A stretch of 64,000 nt of DNA, from NCBI GenBank assembly GCA_030549775.1, contig CM060175.1, positions 110,228,688 to 110,292,687 of the forward strand, given 5' to 3'. The translations under genes and the position numbers were made by a program. Numbering within the stretch: position 1 is the first letter of the stretch; the number at the start of each line of letters is the position of its first letter. The notes beneath the pieces were generated by a model. The model was not told the DNA's origin and made no database searches. It saw nothing but the letters and a program-made list of their open reading frames with translations. Below, piece after piece: positions 1-12,540 of the stretch. Origin of the DNA: Tamarix chinensis. Lineage: Eukaryota > Streptophyta > Magnoliopsida > Caryophyllales > Tamaricaceae.

Positions 1-1544
1 TTATAGAACTCAAACCTATACAAAATTCACATTCATATGAATAAGTTTATAATGAGACAAATTTATCAACAAATTCTCTAAACCATTGATACTTTAACAC
101 TTCTTATGAAGTTCTCTTATTATACATTTATATGGGTATGTAATTTAGTTAGGGACTCTATTTTTCATGCCAGAAAGCAATAAAAAAAATAAAATTTATA
201 TCTGTACCAAAATTTTAATTGATATATGATATTCAGCCCATACCTACATTTATTGTAAATCCATATTTAGTAAGTACATAACTAACCTAATAAATGGTGG
301 ATAACCCCGTATTATATATATAACTTAAATAAATAAAAAAAATAGTTCATCATTGTTATGGTTAGACTAAAATTTCAATTTTTTTACCCTGCTAATATGT
401 GTACATATATTGTTCTAGTAGAGGGCAAAAACATAAGTTGGTATCAAATAAATAAATATGGTTATAGATGATGATATGGAGGTGAGTATGTAATTAGAGT
501 TTGTGTATCCGAATATAATAGATATTTATTCTTTATATTCATATTTGTTTACCTTTGACCAAATTTGACTAATATTTTTCTTTTATATCCATAATTGTTT
601 GCTTATAATTATATCTATATTTGTCGGAATAAAAATTGGTCAAATTTTGAGCATTATGATATTTTTCATTCAATTTTTATCTTTATGATTACAAAATCAT
701 ATAGAGAATAATGATGTGATATGTTGTCATGTTCGCTACGACCTTCGTATTTTCTTTGAGATTCAAGTCATTCACACACCGCGTATGGATGTGTGAGGCC
801 ATCTCTTTTTTGATATTACTGGTTCAGTGGTTCTTCACATCGTCTTCTAAGAAATGATACGTTGTTCAAGCCTCATTCGAAAAAAATAAAAAATAAAAAA
901 AATCAAATTTGTGTCTATAACTTGGACAAGTTTCATCTAGTCAGCACATAGAATTTTTTTTAGGGGGTATGGAAAGAAAAAGAGATACTAATAAAATAAT
1001 GACGGAAAGGAACAAGTATGTCTTTGACTGCGATTGGCATCATCGTCATAATTCTAAAGGCCATCGTCCCTTGCAGAACTTGGAAGGGTATCTTGTTCCC
1101 GACCTGGAATCTTTGATGCAGGGCCCGGCCTTGAGGCGTCTAATCGATGGCCCCGTCGCGGACCCGCAATGTTAAGATAGCGGTTGGTCACCCATGACTC
1201 ATGTCATGTGCATTGTTTTTGATGGAGAAAACTCGTAGTAGAAAATGAAAGGTCTATGAGCCGAAACAAAAATTCACCTCACTGTTGGTTAGATTCCACG
1301 CTTCCACGGAAAGATAAACCAATCGTAGCTCATTCCACACTGCACACTGAACCAAATTGCTCTGCAGTTTCCTCTCCGTCCGGGGAGGATAATCAATATC
1401 AGTATATACTATTCTTTTTGTTTTTTTTATCCTACAGAAAAATCAACAAAAAATATAATTAAAGGTGAGATAGGGGGACAGAAATAGAGAGGAAAAAGAG
1501 AAAAACCGTTTTCCATCTCGTCTCTGTTCCTTCTATTTATTTTT

Positions 1545-1636
1545 GTCTAAATTCCCCATTCTATTCGAGAGGGTGTCTTCTGCCCGTCTCGTCTAAATTC
1601 CCCATTCTATTCGAGAGGGTGTCTTCTGCCCGTCTC
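1545..1636 (+). repeat. 46-bp tandem duplication in the CAT gene leader
   Basis: Two consecutive copies of a 46-base unit beginning GTCTAAATTCCCCATTCTAT lie at 1545-1590 and 1591-1636 and look identical by eye. They sit about 200 bases before the start codon, so they probably fall in the leader or core promoter of the transporter gene. The lack of divergence suggests a recent duplication. Confidence 0.85.
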
Positions 1637-1793
1637 CCTCCCTTCCTTCCCTTTCTTCCATCTTGATCTTCGTTCACTCTATCCTGGAAAGCGGGCTCTG
1701 TTCTTTTTATACGTAGTAGCTATAAGTAGCTTCTTTACTTTTAAATTCTGGGTGGACTTATAACAAGAAGGATTTGTGCAAAATTCTGCTTGT

Positions 1794-1837
1794 ACGAGTT
1801 GAAATTGGATTAATTACGAGTTGAAATTGGATTAATA
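1794..1837 (+). repeat. 22-bp tandem duplication just before the CAT start codon
   Basis: Two 22-base copies beginning ACGAGTTGAAATTGGATTAA lie at 1794-1815 and 1816-1837. The second copy ends five bases before the ATG at 1843. Confidence 0.8.
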
Positions 1838-1842
1838 AAAAG

Positions 1843-4800
1843 ATGGGTCTTGGACCGGTTGATTCAGAAAAGGTTGCTTCCGCTAGTAGTAATGGTGACG
1901 GAGTTAATCATATGGACAAGTGTTGGAGAAGTTTGGTGAGGAGGAAACAGGTTGATTCTGAGCATACCAAGTCTTCGAGCAAACACCGTGAATTGGCTAA
2001 AGCCTTATCTGTTGCTCACCTTATTGCTATTGGTAATCCTTTCCTTCATGTCTCTCTCAACGTCGCATATTGTTTGGCTTCTGATTCCATCCCTTCTCTC
2101 AAACATATTTCTCGATCTTCTCTGTTTGTCTTGTTTGTTTGATTCGTTTTTGCTTTCTCCGCAATCCACATCATCAAGTTCTGTTGCTTGTCTTCTTATA
2201 ATACCAGTCTCTTTTACTCTTTACTCTTATATGTAAATTTTGCTGTTTCCTGCTCTTGAAATTCTGGAGATCTACTTGGTTTTGCTATCTTCATTTCGCC
2301 CCTCTTTGCTTGGAAGATTGATGTTGTAGCATGCTGGCAACTCGCTTAAAGTTTCATCTACGAATTCGCTGCTCTTTTACAATAATTGATTTGTCCTTCT
2401 CTTTTTTACTTCCCTCCCTACCCTTGTACTAGGAGTTGGCTCAACTATTGGTGCTGGAGTTTACATTCTTGTGGGCACAGTAGCTAGGGAGCATTCTGGA
2501 CCTTCTCTAGCGTTCTCTTTCCTCATATCTGGTATAGCTGCTGGCCTTTCTGCCCTTTGCTATGCTGAGCTCGCCAGTCGTTGCCCGTCTGCTGGGAGTG
2601 CCTATCATTATTCATACATATGCGTTGGAGAATGGTAATTCATTATTTTCCTTATTTTGGGAGACCCTGTGTCATCTTTCCCTATCAAGTGGAGTTTAGT
2701 TGCTTTTTACATTGGAAATTGGACTGAGCTTATGACTTGTATCATTCATGCTGCAAAATATATGGCGTTAATCCAGTAGCTGAAATCCTTACTAGCTTAC
2801 ACTGGGTGCTGGTTTACTTTGCAGTCTTGCTTGGTTGATTGGTTGGGCTTTGATTCTAGAGTATACTATTGGTGGTTCGGCCGTCGCTCGTGGTATATCT
2901 CCAAATTTGGTATGCAATTTTTTCTTTTACTTCTCTGGTGATTGGTATCTCAACTCATTAGTTCTTGATCTTTGTCTGCGCAATCCTTTCTGATTACCTG
3001 TTGGATTCTATGCCCACTAATACCTTAATATCTTCGTTAAACACGGTTGTAATATTATCAATAGATAATGATATTATAGATGTATCCTAGTGTTATGTGT
3101 CTCTTGTCTGATTTTCCGTGGCATTCATAGCTTCAGACTTTCAATAGAGCTGATCTAAATGATGAATTTCAGACTAAATGAATCGTGATAGAATTGGGTC
3201 GAAGGTTTCCTTTTCCTTTTTACACCAAATCTTGCTTGCATTATTTTGATTTTGTTGCTGTTGTAGCACACCATCGCTGGTTTAACAGCACTCTTCCTTG
3301 CATATGTTTGTGCATTTCTTGTTATTCTTGTTCTATTATGCCCTCCATTATCTTTCTCTTTTCTTGATTCCTCAAATTTCCTAGGCATTGCTTTTTGGTG
3401 GTGAGAATAGCCTGCCTGTTTTTCTGGCCCGTCAAGAGATCCCTGGACTTGACGTTTTGGTTGATCCGTGTGCGGCAGTCCTAGTTCTCATTGTCACCTG
3501 CCTTTTATGTGTGGGAATCAAGGAGGTGAGCAACCTTTTGTTCTATTCTTTCTAATGCTCTTTAGATATAGGCTGTTTTATATTGTCATCGTGTGCTTTC
3601 CTGTATTGACACAACCATATAACCATCACAGAGTACAGTGGCGCAAGGGATTGTCACATCAGCAAATGTTTGTGTCATGTTCTTCGTTATAATTGCTGGT
3701 TGTTATCTAGGGTTTAAAAGTGGATGGCCTGGATATAAAGTCTCTACTGGGTAATCACATTTTCTATTAGATTGCTAACTCTTGTATGATACTCATCGTT
3801 CTCTAGAAGTTATCAAGTTTTTGCTCTGTAGGTATTTCCCCTATGGTGTGGATGGGATGCTTGCTGGATCTGCAACTGTCTTCTTTGCATATATTGGCTT
3901 TGATTCAGTGGCAAGCACTGCAGAGGAGGTATATATTTTGTCCCTGCAATTTTCTGTGTCATAAGATAGGTTCCATTCTGGAGATGTTTCCTTCACGTAT
4001 TGAGTGGATACCTCAATGTTATTTCTGCTTTGCAGGTGAAGAATCCACAAAGAGATTTGCCTCTGGGGATAGCCTCTTCATTGTCAATATGCTGTGCATT
4101 GTACATGCTAGTTTCTGTTGTCATCGTTGGTCTTGTGCCTTATTTTGCAATGGATCCTGATACTCCTATATCCTCTGCATTTACTGGTCATGGAATGCAG
4201 TGGGCAGCGTAAGTTGCTTTTGAATGCGTAGTTGTGTTCTGTTCTGTGCTTTTGGTTATAATTCACATTGTAACAGGCTTTTGTGTATACTATTTAGGTA
4301 TATAATTACCATTGGAGCTGTTACTGCACTCTGCTCAACTTTGATGGGTTCACTTCTTCCTCAGGTGAGTTTGGATGATTCAAACAGAAGCTACCATTTA
4401 GTGCATTCATTTTACATTATTTCTATGTCAAGTTCTGAACATCTTTGAAGTCAAACGGCTTTCCGTGGTATTAACTTTTATCTCTTTCCTTGAAACCTTT
4501 GTTGCAAAGAGAGATTTTTTATGGTTTTGATAATCTATGGTTGTATGCTTTCTGTTCCAGCCACGAATTCTGATGTCTATGGCAAGAGATGGATTGCTAC
4601 CACCATTTTTCTCGGATGTCAATAAGTATTCTCAAGTGCCTGTGAAGAGCACGTTGACAACTGGGATTGTAGCAGCAGCTCTGGCATTCTTTATGGACGT
4701 TTCAGCATTGGCAGGGATGGTAAGTTGCTTTTGGTGGTGATTTGTTTCTAGTGCTTAACCTTTTCTGGCATTTCTGAACAGCATGCTTGTCCTGTTCTGC

Positions 4801-7800
4801 AGGTCAGTGTGGGCACTCTCCTGGCATTCACTATGGTGGCCATATCTGTATTAATAATTCGATATGTTCCGCCTGATGAAGTGCCGCTTCCATCATCATT
4901 TCAGGAATCAATAGATGCCGTTTCATTGCGTTACGGTGGTATTGCTGATAATTTTGATGTTTCCAAGGATGCCGCTCGGCCTTTACTTGAGAAGACACCA
5001 ATTGGTTTGAAGGGGTTCCCATTAATCTTGAAGCAAGTAGCCGAAGGCAGCTGTAAGTTGATCACATACTCTACTGTGGTGCTAAAAGTTGCTGACGGTA
5101 ATGTGAATTTTAAAGCAAACGTGGGTTTTTGAGTGGAAGTACACTTGACTAATTAATTAATGCGTGGAAATTTTGTAGAGTACTATTAGCTGGTGCTGCT
5201 GTTTACTGGCTTAGTGATTTTGATTGTTAATGCAGACTCTATCAGTGACAAGAAGAGGCGGAAGATTGCTGGTTGGACTATAATGTTTACCTGTGTAGGA
5301 GTGTTTATCCTCACATCTGTAGCTTCATGCCTGTATATTCCCAGGTGAGTTTAAAATGGGTGATTCATGATAACTTATGAGTGTTGTATGCTGAAGGTAT
5401 GTAAAAACTTAAGTTTTAACGTTAACTGACAGTTGAAGCTGATACAAATGTCCTTTGGGGCTGTACTAAAACATTATCAGATTCTTAACCTTCTCGTTTT
5501 TATTTATTTTCATGCTGCTTTCCTAAGCGCATCGAGATGATAATTGACGAGTGTCATGTAGCAAGGGTTGACGATCCCATTTAAATCTATCAGGATGTTC
5601 TATTCTTAAGCATCATAGCTAAGGTTGGTTGCAATATTTTATTGCAGGCAAAAAGACCATGTATAATGGACATTGTTTTCCTGTAAAATGTAAACCTGTC
5701 AACATGTCCTCACCACCATGCACGCAGAGACTTAGATAAAAACGGAAATTAATGCCTGGTTCATCGAAATCTTTTATTGCTTCTGGTAGATACATCTTAC
5801 TTTGCTGAAGTTTGCAGTAGTAATAGGGGGTGATTACATTCTATGGAAGGTGTATGATGTATCTCTAGATAAAACAATCATACATTATTTTCTTGTTATC
5901 TCAAATCACAAGAGGACCTAACTTCTTGGTTCTTTGACCAGTATACCGCGCTACGCATTGTGTGGATTGGGCGGCACACTTCTTTTATTGGGTCTGGTAG
6001 TACTGACTTGCATAGACCAAGATGATGCAAGGCACAGCTTTGGCCACACAGGAGGTAGGTTCTTTATTCTTGTTTGAATACAACATTATAACGTGGTGAA
6101 GGTGCTTTTTTTTATTTATTGATTGATGGCCTACACAGTGGTATAAAATAGACATCAGACGGCTGTTAGAAGTAGGTATACACGACGGTTGTGTGATGTC
6201 ATGTATGTTATTGCTGTAGATGACGGTTTAAAACACAACCGTATATAGCCAAATAATTATAAACCAAGATGCTTAGAAAAATTACGAGAGTTATTGTATG
6301 GCGGTTATAGCTTAAAAGTGCTGTGTAAAGTGAACTTTAGACGGCGGATTTTAAACCCAACCATCATCTAATCCCTAGCCAGTATATCCCTCTAGTGTTC
6401 CCGGAAAGCTTTAGATAGTGGTTCATGTCCCAACCATTGTCTAGTTCTGTTTTTTTCTTTCTATAATTTAATTGCAGACCTTCATGATACCATTCAAAAC
6501 TTGCATTCAAAATTGCATATATTCCCATACACTTGTACATAGCACAAATATCTTAGAATATTTTAATTACATCAACCACTTAGAATATTATAAGAACATC
6601 AACTAAACTGACTATGCTATATTTACAATAATGTGCATTATATAGACATTACAAACCTCCTTGGCATATCAAAAAGAACTATGCGTATGTATCTCTCCTA
6701 AAATCTTTATGTGTTAAATTGAAAGAAAATCTAACCATTCTCATGGGCTTAATAAGAACATTATCATGAACTTTCTTGACATCTTTAGTTCTTATGAGAC
6801 TTAGCAAGAACATTACAACGAGCTTCATTATGAAAATAAGCATTCCTATAAGTGCTTACATATAAAAATTATTTACTTTAGAAAGAAAAATAAACTCACA
6901 TCATCAGATCTCTTAGCAATTTCTGCTCCTTTCTTATCTATCTTAGAGTCTTCAGTTCAAATGGGATTAAGAAGAACATTTCCATGAGCTTCATCCTAGA
7001 AACAAGCATTCCTATAAGTGCATACATATGAGAAAAATTATAAAGTTAAAAAAGAAAAATAAATAAACTCACATAGTCAAACCTCCTAGTGACTTCCGCT
7101 CCTTTCTTATCTATCTTGGAATCCTTGGTTCCAATGAGCTTAACAAGAACATTACCATGAGCTCCATCTTAAAAGCAAGCATTCCTGTAGGTGTGTACAT
7201 ATGCGAAAGAAAAATAAATAAATAAATAGACAAACTCACAGCATAAGACTTCCTAGTGATTTCCACTCCTTTCTATCTATTTGGGCATCTTCCATTCTCA
7301 TGGGCTTAACAAGAACATTATTATGAGCGTAATCTTGAAAACAAGCATTCCTATAAAGGCACACATATAATAAAAAAATATGAATTTATAGGAAGAAAAA
7401 TATAGTAGGTATAAGTGAAAAATGTACTTTAAGGCAAATAGATAGAAAATCATAGTTATACTATAGATTTGTAATATTCTACTAACTCTATATAATGATT
7501 TTACCATGATTCTACTATTTTAAGATTTTACTTGATATCGGGTATCACTTAGTCACTTTGGAATTGTAGAATCGTAAGACCCAATCAAGAGTTTAACAAT
7601 TATGACTCTCTGGCACATATTTAAAGTTTCTGATTCTATATTCACATCACTATTTTGTATGGTACTCTTGTCATCTTGCTCTTTTATGTAGAAAGTACTA
7701 TAATTGATCATATGAGGTAGAGCACGACACATTCCTAAGAAGGAGCTATGATAACCAACACAAATTAGTATCATAAGTCATTAACTATGATGCTAATCAC

Positions 7801-10800
7801 TTTGAAAATGAGTTATCGTATTTCTCTAATAACCATTTCTAGCAAAGCTTTGATCATAACCATATATTGTTACGCAAATGCTTGGGCATCATCTCTGGAT
7901 ATAAAAGTGAGTGAGCTTGTTGCATTGTATTAGAATCATCAATGTTGAACACTCAAAATTCTTGACCCCTTTCGCTTTAGTCAGTATATCTTAATGTTGT
8001 GGTTGAGAAACTTCTACAGGGTCAGCATTCAGTAAGAACTCACAACAAAATATAGTCATCTCTTCCACTAAATAATTCTCAGTAATGCATTTTTTTGGCT
8101 TGTTTGGATTCCTCTTAAGAATTTCATGAACCTATTAAATGGATATATCCAATGTAAATGAATTGAACTATATAATCTTACCATAAGGAATTGAACATGA
8201 ATCACGATCACAAAGAACGATAAAGGAAAGTGCGTCTCAAGCTGACATAATGTTATCACAATCTCTTCCTGCAATAATTCCAATCTCACATGATCAATAA
8301 CATTATTGTAAAGTTATTTTTGAAAGAAATAAGATTGAGTAATGGTACTATTAATACGTTTGGGCAAAATAGAACATATAGCAACCGTCTATAAATATTG
8401 GATGAGAGCATGATAATCGATTTTATATCCAATAACTTCAAATCTTTCATTGGAACATGGTTCTTGACGTTTGATAATTGTCTTTCTGATATCTTAACTT
8501 GGTTCACACAAAAAAAATCTTTTTTTTTTTTGAAAAAAAAAAAGAATTTTACATGTCAAAAGTAAAAAGGTTTTATTTCTCATTTTTTGCTGATTTAATT
8601 ATGTGCATATACCCATGTCAGCCATATCCAACTTAGTATTGATGTTATCATTTATCTTTTTTGGTAGATTTAGAAGTGTATCTATTAGACTATCATATAT
8701 GTTCTTCTAGATATTGATCACATCAAAATATACTTGCTACAAATACTTTAGTTGGAGTTCAAGAACACTAAAAAAAATCATTTTAAGCTCTTATTTAGTC
8801 GCCAATTAAGTTATAACAACTAACAGACATCACTAAATATCCACGTACATAAGTAAGCCAACACCACCCTAAAAGAAAAGGATAATTATAATATAAATAG
8901 AAATTAGTAAACAAAAAAATCATAAAATTTAATATATTTATTTTACCCTACCCATGAAGTTTCAATTCTTTCATAAGCATTTTGTTTCAGCATTTAGCTT
9001 TGTTGTCACTCATTCTTCCTTTATATTAGCTCGCGATCAATATGTAATATATACAAAATTACAAGGGTTGAGGTTTAGAATGTATGGGAAGAAATATAAT
9101 GAAAAATAAGAAGGAACATAAATTTTATGGTAAATAGATAAATAAATAAAAAAGTCATTTTGCAAGATCGTAAGATTCTATGATTCTACAAAGGATCGTA
9201 ATATTCAATCACAATTCTACTATAATATTTTACCTAGAATTGGTGATCGTTTAGAGACTTTTGGATCGTAGAATCTTAAGATCCGAATCAGGATGTTAAT
9301 AATTATAGCACATGTACAAGTCTTTTCAATATAGAAGATTAAAGATTACTAACATCTTTTTCCACCCATCTGAAGGAACTGATTTCTTATTCTCCCCCCA
9401 CCCCTAAAAATGCGTATTAAAATCTCATACTTTTTCAAGTACTTAGATTCTTATGAGATAATTCAAAGTTCTTGCTTATTTAACTTTTTCATTACCTACG
9501 ATAATAATGATTTGTGGGTAATAATTTACAATATTCAAGACAATTGAATTTCTTAAACCTTATTCTCTGTTAACTAACAAAAGTTTGTGTTATCTTCGTA
9601 AATAGGGCATGCATATGTCTGGTCATATTATAACCAGAAAGATTATCATTTGACCAAAAATTATTTATTGTCCAAAATAATAGGACTCTCAAAGTTAGAC
9701 AACTTTTAGAAATGTGCGTCAATCACTTGAACTTTACTATCTTATATGTTCTTCAAATCATCAACAACAAGAGTTATATAAATATCAATATCATTAATGA
9801 GCTAACTTGGACCCAATATAAGCAAAAATAACATCGTTTATTTTTGTTTCATGTATAAGGATGGAGGGAGATCGTATATAACCAAAATAATTAGCCATAA
9901 ACTATAGTTGGTGGTGTATTCATTGATTGGCTTTATTCCATCGAAACAAAGTACAGGACACAGATTTTTAGTTTCGTCATCAAAATTGGGGAATTCATTA
10001 TCCATCATGTCTACTGAGGAGAATTGGACGGATATTTAAATTTGTCATTAAACGTCCTCTATTTCATATGCCACACAAGATTTTTTGTATTTTGGCCTTT
10101 ACTAAACATACACCATAGTTTTAGTATGATTGAAAAATACCATGATATATTATCAGAAACCTTAACCTTCTTGAATTGTGATATTTAACATTCAAGACAT
10201 TTGTTCAATGATGCATATTCATTATGATACAAATTGCACTCATTAGGACAATAATTTTTTAAAAAAAAATAATCTTGAGTGGAGAATCATCTTTGTTTTA
10301 TATATATAGGGAGGAAGTACATTGTTATTCGAAAGTATGTCTTTCAATTGTTTAAGAAGAGAAGTAAAGGTTTTTATCGCTCAATCCATTTGTCTTTTTG
10401 GTGTTGTATAGTCATAACACAATTGACAATCTTGTAAATTTAGTACTACTACACTCATTGTACAAGGGAGTATTCGAATCACTAACCAACTTCCCAAAAT
10501 TTTTTGGCCATTTTCTGAAATTCTCTTTTACATTATTTGTAACACCCCCAAACCATCCCCTAATTGGGAAGTGACACACCACTAGCTACATAGGAACCCA
10601 TGTAGATAGTAAGGCTAGTAGAACCAACTCGACTAAGACTAAAATAATAAATCTTATGAATGAAGAGTGACAATGGTATGAGTCGAATAAAGAAATACAA
10701 TAGGAATAACAATCCAAGTATTCAAATCCTAAACCACAAAATAACACAACTACAATGCTAAGCTAAAGATAATCAACTAATAAACCTCTTCTATCATACT

Positions 10801-12491
10801 AAGCGTCCATAAGAACTTTTGATCCTGACCTTGCTCCACATTTGAAATGTTAGAAAGGGTTGAGCAAAACCACAACTAAGTAATACAAAAATTTTGAAGC
10901 ATGCTTTTCAAAATGAAATAAGATAAATGAGAAACCTTAACAGTCATAAACATAATGTATCATCGAATAGGATTATTCAGAAAGAAGTCATATTTGCATC
11001 AAATTTAGTAAAACGGTCGATGCAAAAAGGCTAGGAGGACCAAAGAGACAATTCAACGAGCCAAACAATGCAGTGTAGTTGTGGCCGCTTGGTACTCTGC
11101 GGCTAGGACACAATAATGAGAACTAAAAGATGGTTCCTCTATCACTTATCGAGGGGTCCTACATAGTGCACTATGAACAAAAAAGTATTGATTAACAATC
11201 CCACACTGCTAAGTGGGCCAGTAAGAGCTCCCTCCTTTGAGGCATATTAACAAAACAAAACAGTTCTTACAGAATACAATATAATTACTTGAAACGGAAA
11301 CAATCACTTGATCCCAGTTTCAGCTTATAGTACAAAGTAACAAACTAGGATAGTTGATATGTGTAAACAAATGATATTTATAAATAATATATTGTAAACA
11401 GAGATAGAAATTTTACAACATAATTAGCATATTAAAATGGAAGGGTCAATAGGCAAATTACTTGGAATGCAATCCAAATCTATGCCAACTTATTACTTGA
11501 CGATCCTATAATACAAATCAATTTAATATTAATGCCAATTAAAAGTGCTTTCAAAATAGGGTACTTTATTCTATACACAATTAATTTACTATTTAAGGCT
11601 TTCTAATTTATCATTATTATCTTAATTATGCTTGTTATAATCAGCCAGAACCACTAGTAGCCAAAACTAAGTTATCGTTCTGTAATTGATAGTCCTACCT
11701 TCTGTATCAAGTTAGGGCTCTTATCCTATTTTTTCTTTCTCATGAGCTAAAACACAGATGCTGACTATTTCAAATATAATGGTGCACAGATGGACTAGGT
11801 ACAAAAGGCATGACATAGTAAGGGAATCCATAGTATCTGATAGCTAGGCTCACCATAGTCATTACCAATACTTTCTGTTCTTTCTTTTTCACGTTTGGTG
11901 ATTAATATCCATCACACCTCACAACCGAAGGCCCGGGGCAGGGTTGACGGCCTCGTCTAAAGCAAGCGTATTGCCTTTTGAGTTGAGATCATAATATTAG
12001 AATACATACTAAGCTACTGCACCTACTATTCAATAGGCTCTCCCAAGGAACCAATATAATATGGAATGTTATCAAAGCAGAGGGAGGGAGTGTGTTTAGC
12101 AGCAATAACTGCTCTTCTCTGTTTCGATTTCCAAACTGCGGACGGCGTGTGCATGGTATTCTGGGAAAACCATAACGAATAAGACTGTCAGCAGTCATTA
12201 TTCACAGTTAGATTTAGTCTCTAACTGGTTAGTCATTACCAACTTTCCGATTAGCAAGGATTTGCAGCAACCTAGTTCTATTAACAAACTAAAGCAGTCT
12301 GAGATTTAATGACATAATTAATTTAGAGAATGAAATTAGAGATAGTAGAGAAGATTCTATACCTTTGGACGCTTGCCAGGCGGAGCTGCTACCCTTGATC
12401 CGCCCCGTCTTCTCTCTTCACCCCGCCTAGACCGCAATAGAACGAGTGCTTGCTATAGTTATTCGGTTAGGTTTCTTAGTGACTGCAGCCA

Positions 12492-12540
<49 letters not shown>

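Larger units (their letters stand above)
1..1842 (+). promoter_or_regulatory. 5' flank and probable 5' leader of the CAT transporter gene
   Basis: This is AT-rich non-coding sequence with no convincing conserved frame. A GC-richer patch lies at about 1030-1180, but I recognise nothing in it. The last 350 bases before the start codon are pyrimidine-rich (CT-rich near 1630-1680), which suits a plant 5' leader. They also contain two short tandem duplications, listed separately. No transcription start can be fixed from sequence alone. Confidence 0.5.

Noticed and set aside
3266..3384. Open stretch after TTGTAG in CAT intron 3 as an extra exon
   Set aside because: Family text runs directly from SPNL to ALLFGG by splicing 2909 to 3385 in phase 0. 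An extra exon would insert unrelated residues.
12196..12202. CA followed by TTATT as the right end of the LTR-like insertion in the CACTA element
   Set aside because: The 5-base match to the left flank is suggestive, but the TNP2 frame does not resume after it, so I left the end open.
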